The notes beneath the pieces were generated by a model. That model ran no database searches, was not told where the DNA came from, and was given only the letters and a program-made list of their open reading frames with translations. The position numbers and the translations under genes were made by a program. Of a DNA stretch of 64,000 nt, positions 35,938-45,681 are shown in pieces. The stretch spans positions 36,627,316 through 36,691,315 of the forward strand of contig OX459096.1 of assembly GCA_949775045.1 (NCBI GenBank), written 5' to 3'. Origin of the DNA: Metridium senile. Taxonomy: Eukaryota > Cnidaria > Anthozoa > Actiniaria > Metridiidae. Each line of letters starts with the position of its first letter. Position 1 is the stretch's first letter.

Positions 35938-37836
35938 AAACGCATACCAACAGACACTATTGTTTCTAGTGTTGAGGCAGTCCTCTTTCGCCAGAGTGAC
36001 ATACCTGAGCCTGAAAAGGATAACATTAGAGCAAGAATCGCATCAGCCATACAATCCACCCCCAGACTCGAAAGCAATTTAAACAGAGACGAACAGAGAG
36101 CACTGAAACGACTCAAGAACGACGACGACATTGTGATACTACCGGCCGACAAAGGACGTGTTACTGTTGTCATGGACAAGACGGACTACTTTGATAAGAT
36201 GGACGTTCTCGTTAACGACAAAGACACCTACCAACAACTGACTAAAGACCCCACACCTTCATTACAACGCAAACTCAACATCAAACTACTCGCACTCAAG
36301 AAAGCAGACATTTTAGAAGGTCCATGTTACTACCGACTACGATGTTCTGTTCCTCAAACACCAAAACTCTACGGACTTCCCAAACTTCACAAACCAGACA
36401 TACCGATGCGACCCATAGTGTCCTTCTGTGGCTCACCTACTTACGAACTGTCCAAGTACTTGACAGTCATTTTACAACCACTCACCAACAAATCCACATA
36501 TCGGCTACAATCCACTGACCAGTTCATCGACGCCATTCAGAACGTTCACATTCCAGACAATCACAAACTTGTGTCTTTTGATGTGAAGTCACTGTTCACC
36601 AGTATTCCACTTCAACTGGCATTAGACTGCACCCAGACTGCCATCACACAACATGCTGACGACACACCGTTACCCATACCTACGAATGACATCATGGACT
36701 TACTTTCACTTTGCCTTACTTCCACTTACTTTCAGTACAACGGCAAACACTACAAACAACTACACGGCACAGCTATGGGCTCTCCAGTTTCTGTCGTTGT
36801 ATCAGAAATTGTTATGCAGAACATCGAGAAGAAAGCTCTTGCTACATTCAGACAACAACTACCTTTTTGGTTACGTTACGTTGACGACACTATCACTGCA
36901 CTACCTACTGACGACATCAACGAGTTTCATGACCACCTGAACAAACAAAACACTCACATACAGTTCACCAAAGAGATCGAAGAAAATGGTGCTATACCTT
37001 TTCTAGACTGTTTGGTAACTCACTCTGACAATCGCTTACATACAACTGTATACCGTAAACCTACTCACACTGACAGACTGCTCGACCAGACATCTTACAA
37101 TCCCACCTCACACAAAGCTACCACTATTAAGACTTTGACTCGACGTGCACAACGTGTTTGTGATTCACCTAACAAACTTCATGACGAGTACGAATATTTG
37201 CAAAGTGTGTTCGATAAGAACAATTACAATGTAGATTTCGTCAAACGAAACATTCACAAAAACACTTCACTTACTGACAGAACCGACAATCAACCCACAG
37301 CCACTGCCACCATACCGTACATCAGAGGTACTTCTGAGACCATTCAACGCATATTACAACCCTACAACATTCGCGTTGCTCACAAGCCTACTATGACATT
37401 AAGACGTTTATTGACTAACGTTAAGGACAAAGACGAACCCATTAACAGACAAGGAGCTATTTACAAAATAGCTTGTTCCGACTGTAACGCTACCTACATC
37501 GGTGAGACCGGCAGAAATTTGAACACGAGACTAACTGAACATAAACGTGCCACGAAAAACAAAGACCCTAACAACCACATTGCGGAACATCGCAAACATA
37601 CTGGCCACTCCATTAACTGGGACTCTGCCGCCTCCATTACACATTGCACTAACTATCACCAACGCCGACTACTTGAAAGCTGGTACACCGGCTTAGAACA
37701 AAAGCCACTTAACCGTTGCATAACACTACCGGCTTCCTACAATAGACTCATTAACGACTTCAAGCTTTCCGCTAAAACAATGACTAACACCTACCCACGC
37801 ATCAACAACAACATTACCGACGAACCAGACACATAA
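35938..37836 (+). pseudogene. Penelope-like polyprotein, 5'-truncated: reverse transcriptase plus GIY-YIG endonuclease
   Basis: The frame is open from the inverted-repeat junction at 35938 (about 632 codons). No in-frame ATG occurs before 36172, so the natural N terminus is missing. Counting from the GTG at 36133 (567 codons): PADKG at 4-8, YGLPKLHKP at 80-88 with PMRPIVS following, SFDVKSLFTSIP (RT motif with the first catalytic Asp) near 150, GTAMGSPVS near 215, and the catalytic YVDD at 249-252. A GIY-YIG nuclease follows from about 444 (YKI) to YIG at 455-457, preceded by CxxC and followed by GRN, R and EHK motifs. Such elements reverse-transcribe at a nicked target. The catalytic residues are present, so the truncation is the main visible defect. 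The frame could still be expressed from an upstream promoter, but this is not shown. Confidence 0.93.
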
Positions 37837-37967
37837 ATAACACCGCTGTCTTTTCATTTTCTTTACTCTGAAGATGACTTCCGCTCAGGTTGTCGAAACG
37901 TCAGACATCAACACCATCAGTCTTTCTCAAGACTACACCACCCCGGACGATCATGCCTCATCTACAT
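37480..37967 (+). repeat. Right arm of the 488-bp inverted repeat in the Penelope-like element
   Basis: Pairs with 35450-35937. It covers the GIY-YIG C-terminal coding part and the first 131 bp of the 3' end. The final 31 bp of the element, up to the duplication, are not in the inverted copy. Confidence 0.92.
37868..37903 (+). other. Hammerhead-ribozyme-like motif in the retroelement 3' end
   Basis: CTGA, GATGA, a short potential stem (GAC/GTC with CC/GG) and then GAAAC followed by GTC occur in the order of a type I hammerhead core. The core is not canonical: the sequence is CTGAAGATGA rather than CTGATGA, and stem III would be very short. Hammerhead motifs are known in Penelope-like terminal repeats, so this is a candidate only. 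The reverse copy lies at 35514-35549 on the minus strand. Confidence 0.35.
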
Positions 37968-37998
37968 CGATTACACCTGGGATCAGACCATTCACTCT

Positions 37999-38012
37999 TA
38001 AAAAAAAAACAA
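37999..38012 (+). repeat. Right target-site duplication of the Penelope-like element
   Basis: T, ten A, CAA, identical to 35437-35450. The interrupted unit continues with TTGTCATCATTG. Confidence 0.85.
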
Positions 38013-38194
38013 TTGTCATCATTGCGTCATCACATCGCCTCAAACATCTAAAGAGTTTGCCGTCCACATTCAATTCGTAGTTCAAAAAACAACTTTTCTG
38101 ACGATGTTTTAAAAGGCCTGCTGTGTTGTCGATTCAAACTAAACCATGCATCCGCGCTGCAAGTTTGGCGCTGGAGGATAAAAAACAAAGCATA

Positions 38195-38267
38195 CGACCC
38201 CGCCAGGACTCGAACCTGGAATCCCCTGATTCGAAGTCAGATACCTTATCCATTAGGCCACGAGGTC
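38195..38267 (-). tRNA. trnR-UCG: tRNA-Arg(UCG), unit 22
   Basis: Matches the copy at 1199. The retroelement separates it from its unit's other two tRNA genes. Confidence 0.97.
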
Positions 38268-38985
38268 TTATGATGATATAATCAAAGGATCAGAGGCATT
38301 ATCCATTATCCATAGTGAAACATATAGTTGTTAAACTGAGAGGAAATAACTACTTTATCCGCAATTATGTAAACTGAATGGAGTTGACTTCAACATCATC
38401 AGATGTATTTATAAAATCAACTGGCACGGAGTTATAACCTACTCACTGTCCGGAGTCTAGTTCTGTTTGTATTTCTCACCTCATTTGGGTAATTCATCAC
38501 TGTAATAAGCTGGACGCATTTGAACATATTGGTGGAACTGCGCTAAAATAACTTCACATCATCGTTAATACCTCTGTAAAATGAAGCTATCTTAATGAAT
38601 TACCTAAGTCATACATTGAACAAGGTACCGCTTTCATATGATTGTAGATACAATTTTGTAATGTTGTACTTCTGCAACTCTTCTATCCATTTCCTCATAT
38701 AGCCTTCATGCAATTGTGATCTTGGCATTGTTCATTGGACAGATCAACGGTGCACGTAATGCAGGAATATTTATGTTGGTGGATAGCCAAGTTATATATA
38801 TCGCGATTAATAGCAGAGCATAGGAAAAAGACAACAATTGTCATCATTGCGTCATCACACTTACAAAACTGTAATAACTGATCGAATACTACGATTTGCC
38901 ACCTTAGGGGTTGTCCTTAAGGAGCAGTTAATACATAGTGTTTCCAAGATTTAGCTGTATCAGGTTAGACGAATCGATATATTCA

Positions 38986-39058
38986 GCCCGGTTAGCTCAG
39001 TCGGTAGAGCATGAGACTCTTAATCTCAGGGTCGTGGGTTCGAGCCCCACATTGGGCG
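38986..39058 (+). tRNA. trnK-CUU: tRNA-Lys(CUU), unit 23
   Basis: Matches the copy at 396. The terminator has seven T instead of eight. Confidence 0.97.
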
Positions 39059-39330
39059 TTGTTCTTTTTTTACTGTCATTATTGTGCGGTAGATCTTTTG
39101 TGCTGCCTTTCATCATTTGATGCGAATCGTAATTTGCAAAGCAATTGCTAATACAATCTATTAAAGTGTGATACAGTTTTGTAGGAACAATTAACGGGCA
39201 CGAAACCATCGATCTCAACTGTCGTATGTTTATGGGACTTACGTTTACTATTAGAAAAGTAAATGCCAGAATTATATTAATTTGCCACTTTTTAGAGAAA
39301 TCATGTGATCAATTACAACATGACATGTTT

Positions 39331-39403
39331 GGCCGCGTGGCCCAATGGATAAGGCATCTGACTACGAATCAGGGGATTCCAGGTTCGAGTCCTGGCGTGG
39401 TCG
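39331..39403 (+). tRNA. trnR-ACG: tRNA-Arg(ACG), unit 23
   Basis: Matches the copy at 739. A small insertion (AAATGCCAGAATT) lies upstream, between the Lys and Arg genes. Confidence 0.97.
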
Positions 39404-39790
39404 TCAAACAACTTTTGGTTCAGCATGGTCTGTTTTACTCACATTGAGGTTTTTGGGCAACAACGGGCAGCATAAAGGAGATTTAATTGACCTGAGAAGA
39501 AATTGTCCTAACAATGGGTATACAACGATTTGAAATTTTAGAATCCAGTGCTTCTCGCTAAGTTATATATATCGCGATTAATAGCAGAGCATAGGAATAA
39601 AACAACAATTGTCATCATTGCGTCATCACACCGCCTCAAACATCTAAACAGTTTGCCGTCCACATTCAATTCGTAGTTCAAAAAACAACTTTTCTGACGA
39701 TGTTTTAAAAGGCCTGCTGTGTTGTCGATTCAAACTAAACTATGCATCCGCGCTGCAAGTTTGGCGCTGGAGGATAAAAAACAAAGCATA

Positions 39791-39863
39791 CGACCCCGCC
39801 AGGACTCGAACCTGGAATCCCCTGATTCGAAGTCAGATACCTTATCCATTAGGCCACGAGGTC
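39791..39863 (-). tRNA. trnR-UCG: tRNA-Arg(UCG), unit 23
   Basis: Matches the copy at 1199; last UCG gene of the array. Confidence 0.97.
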
Positions 39864-40579
39864 TTATGATGATATAATCAAAGGATCAGAGGCATTATCC
39901 ATTATCCATAGTGAAACATAGTTGTGAAACTGAGAGGTAATAACTACTTTATCCGCAATTATGTAAACTGAATGGAGTTGACTTCAACATCATCAGATGT
40001 ATTTATAAAATCAACTGGCACGGAGTTATAACCTACTCACTGTCCGGAGTCTAGTTCTGTTTGTATTTCTCATCTCATTTGGGTAATTCATCACTGTAAT
40101 AAGCTGGACGCATTTGAACATATTGGTGGAACTGCGCTAAAATAACTTCACATCATCGTTAATACCTCTGTAAAATGAAGCTATCTTAATGAATTACCTA
40201 AGTCATACATTGAACAAGGTACCGCTTTCATATGATTGTAGATACAATTTTGTAATGTTGTACTTCTGCAACTCTTCTATCCATTTCCTCATATAGCCTT
40301 CATGCAATTGTGATCTTGGCATTGTTCATTGGACAGATCAACGGTGCACGTAATGCAGGAATATTTATGTTGGTGGATAGCCAAGTTATATATATCGCGA
40401 TTAATAGCAGAGCATAGGAAAAAGACAACAATTGTCATCATTGCGTCATCACACTTACAAAACTGTAATAACTGATCGAATACTACGATTTGCCACCTTA
40501 GGGGTTGTCCTTAAGGAGCAGTTAATACATAGTGTTTCCAAGATTTAGCTGTATCAGGTTAGACGAATCGATATATTCA

Positions 40580-40652
40580 GCCCGGTTAGCTCAGTCGGTA
40601 GAGCATGAGACTCTTAATCTCTGGGTCGTGGGTTCGAGCCCCACATTGGGCG
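40580..40652 (+). tRNA. trnK-CUU: tRNA-Lys(CUU), unit 24, anticodon-stem variant
   Basis: One change at 40622 (tRNA position 43, A to T) removes the 27:43 pair at the top of the anticodon stem. Anticodon and promoter boxes are intact. It sits in the terminal, decaying unit. Confidence 0.9.
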
Positions 40653-40922
40653 TTGTTCTTTTTTTTACTGTCATTATTGTGCGGTTGATCTTTTGTGCTG
40701 CCTTTCATCATTTGATGCGAATCGTAATTTGCAAAGCAATTGCTAATACAATCGATTAAAGTGTGATACAGTTTTGTAGGAACAATTAACGGGCACGAAA
40801 CCATCGATCTCAACTGTCGTATGTTTATGGGACTTACGTTTACTATTAGAAAAGTAAATGTAATTATATTAATTTGCCACTTTTTAGAGAAACCATGTGA
40901 TCAATTACAACATGACATGTTT

Positions 40923-40995
40923 GGCCGCGTGGCCCAATGGATAAGGCATCTGACTACGAATCAGGGGATTCCAGGTTCGAGTCCTGGCGTGGTCG
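40923..40995 (+). tRNA. trnR-ACG: tRNA-Arg(ACG), unit 24
   Basis: Matches the copy at 739 although its downstream flank is diverged (CAACGTTTGG), which shortens the T4 terminator run to T3. Confidence 0.96.
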
Positions 40996-41040
40996 TCAAA
41001 CAACGTTTGGTTCAGCATGGTCCGTTTTACTCACATTGAG

Positions 41041-41340
41041 GTTTTTGGGCACTACAACGGGCAGCATAAAGGAGATTTGATTGAACTGAGAAGAAATTGT
41101 CATAATAATTGGTATACAATAGCAAACATTTGAATTGTTAGAATCCAGTGCTTCTTGCAAAGGGTTCGTTATAAATAGCAGAGCGCGGAGAAAAAATAAA
41201 TTGTTATTGTTGCGTAATTACACTAAAACATCTAAAGAATTTGCCGTCCAACTTCAATGCGTAGTTCAAAAAATAATTTTTCTGGCCCTATTTTTCATAA
41301 GGCATGTTGTTAATTGAAAATCGTCCGAGCTGCATGCAAC
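41041..41340. repeat. Decayed right edge of the tRNA array
   Basis: The sequence follows the unit (GGGCAGCATAAAGGAGATTT, later TAAATAGCAGAGC and TTTGCCGTCC) but with many substitutions and small indels. Similarity fades by about 41,340, before the position of tRNA-Arg(UCG), which is absent. Confidence 0.8.
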
Positions 41341-42064
41341 TGGCTATATGTTTGAAAGACACGGGCAGTATTAGTTTTGAAGTTTTTGCATTTATTTAAT
41401 TGAAACCTACCTGCCATTGGTGTATTAACTATGTTGATATTTTCTAGTCAAATACTTCATAGCTATTATTTTATTTTAAACTTTGATACGGTGTTATGTC
41501 GCTGTGTTTTCATTTTAATCTTATACTCACTTTTTCAATAAACTTTGTGATTGAAATGAACGCTGATTTTGTACTGGTGATGCATTAATATCAGACTTGT
41601 TTCTGAAGATTTCGAACTAATAACAAAATTTGAGCATCAGTTCACCTGTTTGTTATTGAATTACAATCAGTTGCCATGTTGATGGCAAGTGTAATTGAAT
41701 ATATTTGGTCTTGGTATGATAGTTTTGGCTTTAACTTTTTTTAAAAGTGTATATTCGTTTAAATAGTTGTGAATGACTGGCCGTAAATGTTTCCGTTAAT
41801 CATTTCTAATTCAACATTTAAAATAGTTTTTTTCACTTTGAAACATTCAACATGCAAAATTGTGATGGCTGAGACTAATATTTGTATCTAAAAAGGAATA
41901 TAAAGATAAAGCAGATAAAGAAGTACACGTCAATTCATGCAAGTATGTTCTATGATACAACAAAATTGTTCAGTTCCTCAGTTCCATTCCTGGTGTCTAC
42001 ATAGTTTCTACATACCAGATATAGTTGAATGTTTAATATTCATTTGTTTCTGAGATATCAGATT
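41341..42064. other. AT-rich spacer between tRNA array and first protein gene
   Basis: No gene or tRNA seen. On the minus strand, TTTATT at 41391-41396 reads AATAAA and might serve the gene ending at 42065, but it is about 670 bp away, so this is uncertain. Confidence 0.5.
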
Positions 42065-43972
42065 TCAATTTGTTTTTGTTGAGTGCTTCTTCGTTTTTAC
42101 AATTTTGTCATGCGGTGTTAAAGGTAAATCGCTCGTACGCATTGGTGCTTTTCCAGAGGTCTTATGTTGTAAATGATTACTGGGTAAGTCATTTCTTCTT
42201 GATGCTAGTATTTCTTCAGATCGTGAGGGATATTCACCTCCGAAAGCTGTTGCATATCTGTTTCCTTGTAATTCTAAGGCACCATGACCCGCACCAACCT
42301 CGGGCTCCGTGATTGCAGAAGACTGAAAATTTGGTCCAAGACTCATTACATTTTCAGCATACATAGGATTCGATGATGCAAATGGGGGTGGTTTGATCCC
42401 TCTTGCAGCATTTTCACCTTCCTCTTCAAAAACAAGATTATTTCCTCTTCTTGCAAATTCAATAGGTCTGGAATTAGAGTCGTGCATCGGGGCAACATCT
42501 GTTGGCATTTGACTTTGCATCATTTCATTTTGCATGGGCATATCAGAGATTTTCTCATCGTTCAACATTCGTGTAGTTGGATTGACATTTTCAGGCATCA
42601 TTTGTTGCATATTGGATCCCATCAGTTGTTGGTTAACGGGTGCTATTTTACCATTGGGCATTTCTTGGGCTTGGACAACTCCATCTCGTCCCCCAAAGTT
42701 TTGGAAACCACCACCACCACCACCACCACCACCACCACCACCATCACCACCATCACCACCATCACCACCACCACCACCACCACCACCACCACCACCACCA
42801 CCAAAATCACCACGACCTCCATCTTGAGGAGCAAAGCTTTGGACTCTATCTGGCATGCTCATTCTTCCCAACTGGTTATCAGAGCCACCAGGTGAAGCTC
42901 CTATATTGACGTCAGAGTTCTCAGCCTCCATGTCACTGTTAGCTTTGACAAGGTTATTGTGTCCGATAAGTTCATTAAAAGCTTCACGAGCCTCTTCACC
43001 ACTTCTCTCGTTACGATTAGCAAGGTAGAACTCTTGCATCATATCTTTCATGACTGAGCCTCGATCTGGTCTCCCTAAAGCCTGATTCACAAGCAGCTTT
43101 GTGAAAAACTTATTTCCGCCTTGAGTTGAGGGTGTTCCTGCGAAACCGTTTGAATCATAAGGAGATGAGTCTCCCACCCTGTCCTTAAGCATCTTCAACA
43201 TTGGAACTACTTCCATTCCATTGAACATATTGCGATGTGGATTCTGTCGGTGATGATGTGAAGGTTTAATACCATCCCAATTATCAGCATAGTCATTGTT
43301 ATCGACACTCGGGGTTGGGCTGTCATTATTGTCATATCCATTATCCGAGACTCCGTTGAGTTTATTCAGTAGCATCTTTTCCAAAGCTGGCAACATCTTC
43401 TTGGGCCATATCATAGCTTTCTTAAAATTTCTTTTCTTGCAGTGCTTTGCTCCATAAACACGCATACATCTTTTGAATTCCTTGAGTAATTTAGATATTT
43501 TAGGTTTGGTTTTCTTTTTTCTTTGTTTTAAAGTCTTTTTTGATAAAAATGTTTTTGATTTTTTCGGTGATTTCAATGAAAAAAGTCCAATTGCTGGCCC
43601 CTTGGTTTTATCGGTGCGTGTAAGTTTAGATACACTTTTTTCTGTAGTTTCGTTTTTAGATTTGGTGTGTTTAACTTTATGCTTTCCATGTTTGGTACCT
43701 ATGGTTCAAAAAGTAATGTTTTTGTTAAGAGTAAAACTATCGATTGTAAAATAATTGGAATATACTGGAATTTCAGTATTTTCTTTGCCTTTTAAGCAAT
43801 ATGCTTTACTTGGGATTTATATTTTTGAAAGCCCTCGACGCTTAGCCTATGCAAATGCGTTTTTGTCAAATGGTATAGCGGTGCTAGATAACGTGAAATG
43901 CCGTAAATAAAACTCACCTTCAATAACTGTACATAAGAGAAAGAAAATGAATGCTAAAATGCAAGTCTTCAT
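42065..43972 (-). CDS. Secreted Gly/Met/Asn-rich protein with polyglycine tract (spliced)
   Basis: Coding exons are 43918-43972 and 42065-43698, about 562 residues. Exon 1 encodes a signal peptide (MKTCILAFIFFLLCTVIEG). Its donor is GAAG|GTGAGT in phase 1; the 219-bp intron ends CCATAG. The mature part begins with a Lys/His/Thr-rich stretch (GTKHGKHKVKHTKSKN), then a basic segment with the only two clear Cys (RCMRVYGAKHCKK), acidic Asn/Asp patches, a polyglycine tract at about residues 318-349 encoded by CCA triplets on the plus strand, and Met/Asn/Gln-rich segments. No known domain is recognised. The architecture matches the next three genes. It is likely an extracellular structural or matrix protein; that role is inference. 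A possible 5' UTR acceptor lies 28 nt before the ATG. Confidence 0.8.
42708..42803 (-). repeat. CCA/TGG trinucleotide repeat encoding polyglycine
   Basis: Almost pure CCA triplets on the plus strand with a few CCATCA interruptions. Read on the minus strand as GGT codons they encode Gly with interspersed Asp. Expected to vary in length between individuals. Confidence 0.9.
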
Positions 43973-44000
43973 TTGGTAATGTTTTGAAGAACGCCAGTAC

Positions 44001-45681
44001 CTGTAATTCAAAGAAATACAAGACGTCAAATCAACAAAGTCTTTATTGCTTTTAACTTTTAGCTCTTAGCTCTTAATGAACTATGCATCTTCAATCAGTA
44101 TCAATCCTTATTTTATTTTAAAAAATGTATATGCATTTTGCATTTTTCAGTATTCGTTTGTTTAAAATTATATCGTGGTTTTGAAAGTCTGGAAAGCACA
44201 CGACCGAGATGAGTCTATAGGCGTTTTGTTGTGACTTTAAAACAGTGATGGTTTCAATCAATGGACATAGCATAGCAGTTTTCACAGTTTTTAAAAAGAT
44301 ATCAATTGTTTTTAAATCGATTCAAAAAAGATATGAATAAGTTTTAGTTTCTTGATAGCTATTATAAAGTTGCTATAACGTATCAGTCAATAATTTCAGT
44401 TGTAATTGAAAACCTTCATATAAATATTTACTAGTGGGCAATAGAAATAACATTACCAACTAAAACATTAGTTACAGGTTGATTTAGCAATTTTGTTTCA
44501 AATACAGTATTGTAGATAATATTTATTATAATGATATTTAGTGCTATTTAGTAAATATATTTTATTCGTATAAATTTGCTTTACGGGTTTATCCTGACAA
44601 ACCCATAAGTCGCTTTCTTACCTTTGATAAACTGTGTCACTTCTACATGTGTTTTCCTGTTCACAAACTTCAGTATTCCAATACAATGTGTAAAAAGTGT
44701 TAAAACGAAAAAGCCATTTTGAATTATCTGTGTTAAATTTAGCTGTGAAGACCTTTCACAATAACCACACTGCTTACTTATTGATGATGTAAGAATCAAC
44801 ATTAATTTGTTATGCATCTTGATTTACCAACACTAAGTACTAATGCCAAATTTTCATCTCCTAAATGATATAATGAACAATATTGATATTTTATGATTGC
44901 TTTATGTTGCCTGTAACGATAATTATACTTTATTTCGCTTTTTTGTTTTAATCTTTAGCAAGGTTTGTGTTACACGAATTAAAAAAAGCAATTAAGAAAA
45001 AACAGGTTGAGGTCATTATGGATCAATAAACCAGTCTTGATGTCGACTACAATTCATATCACGTGACCGTGAACTCCAGGAAACTATCCAATAATACTGG
45101 ATACAGTAAGGCTCCTCTAAATGAACATTCAAAATCAGGTTCTACTGATCTGTTACATGGGACAATTATTTTTCGATTTAAAATTCAAGATGGTGGGTGG
45201 AATTCATTTAACTAATAACCCTCCCTTCTGTTTTATTTCTCTCCCTGCACTGATTTATTACTCATGACCAGTTCTCTTCTACCACTGAGTTTCACATGTA
45301 AGAGAAAAATGTCGGTTCCCAAATGGATCAAAATCAAGTAAAATACTTATGAATGCGTATTTTTGGCGGTGAAACATTGTCTCCACTTGACATCTAGCCT
45401 CGCAACGTTCAGTTCAAACTGTCAAAACAAACGGTCAAAACGTTTGCATTAAACACTCAATCGATTTTTGCTGTAAATCACAAGATATCAATCAATGGCA
45501 AAATTAAATCATACGTACCTAGGTAAGTTATTTACTTCACAAGAACCAAAACGACACAGCACCGTTTTCAGCCAAGAAATAAATTGAAATTAGCTATATC
45601 ATGTTTAAAAGAAGTAACAACTAACTTTTTACAAATTGAATAAGTGTTGGTTTTCTAATTATTACATTATTTTCTATTTAT
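44001..45681. other. Intergenic region upstream of the polyglycine gene
   Basis: No convincing coding exon. A minus-strand acceptor (TTTGAATTACAG) at 44001-44002 lies 28 nt before the start codon of the downstream gene. A minus-strand donor (AAAG|GTAAGA) near 44,621 could close a non-coding first exon. The open frame at 44581-44817 lacks signal-peptide or domain features and is not called. Confidence 0.45.

Larger units (their letters stand above)
35451..37998 (+). mobile_element. Penelope-like retroelement inserted in tRNA unit 22
   Basis: About 2.55 kb, flanked by a 14-bp target-site duplication (T A10 CAA) and placed in the A-run of the 72-bp repeat copy b. It consists of a 488-bp inverted terminal copy, then a 5'-truncated reverse transcriptase plus GIY-YIG endonuclease reading frame, then a 162-bp 3' end. 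Unit sequence resumes exactly after the right duplication. Perfect duplications, an undamaged frame after truncation and near-identical inverted ends indicate a young insertion. RT fused to a C-terminal GIY-YIG nuclease is diagnostic of the Penelope-like order; the family within that order is not determined. Confidence 0.95.
1..41340. repeat. Tandem tRNA array: 24 units of about 1.6 kb
   Basis: Units repeat head to tail and begin (arbitrary phase) near 1, 1595, 3189, 4783, 6380, 7977, 9835, 11429, 13021, 14618, 16215, 17812, 18757, 20354, 21951, 23548, 25145, 27003, 28861, 30719, 32577, 34435, 38591 and 40185. Basic length is 1,593-1,597 bp; the 3-4 nt variation is mostly an A-run near the middle of the unit. 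Units 6 and 17-21 are 1,858 bp because of a 259-bp insertion plus a 2-bp duplication, unit 12 is 945 bp because of a deletion, and unit 22 is enlarged by a retroelement. Order within a unit is tRNA-Lys(CUU)+, tRNA-Arg(ACG)+, tRNA-Arg(UCG)-, then about 790 bp without a recognised gene. Units differ at only a few positions, so the array has been homogenised or amplified recently. The left edge lies outside the window; the right edge fades between 41,041 and 41,340. Confidence 0.97.

Noticed and set aside
37874..38080. 68-codon frame after the retroelement ORF
   Set aside because: It spans the element's 3' end, the target duplication and unit sequence, so it cannot be a conserved gene.
1..41340. 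CRISPR array or rDNA/5S/U-snRNA array
   Set aside because: Units are 1.6 kb with no short direct-repeat/spacer pattern, and no 5S, U1-U6 or rRNA core sequence was recognised; the only RNA genes are the three tRNAs.
42482..42909. Plus-strand poly-His, poly-Pro and poly-Thr frames
   Set aside because: All are alternative readings of the CCA repeat opposite the polyglycine tract of the minus-strand gene.
44581..44817. 78-codon minus-strand frame ending at a possible splice donor
   Set aside because: No signal peptide, domain or supporting start context; more likely a non-coding first exon or chance.
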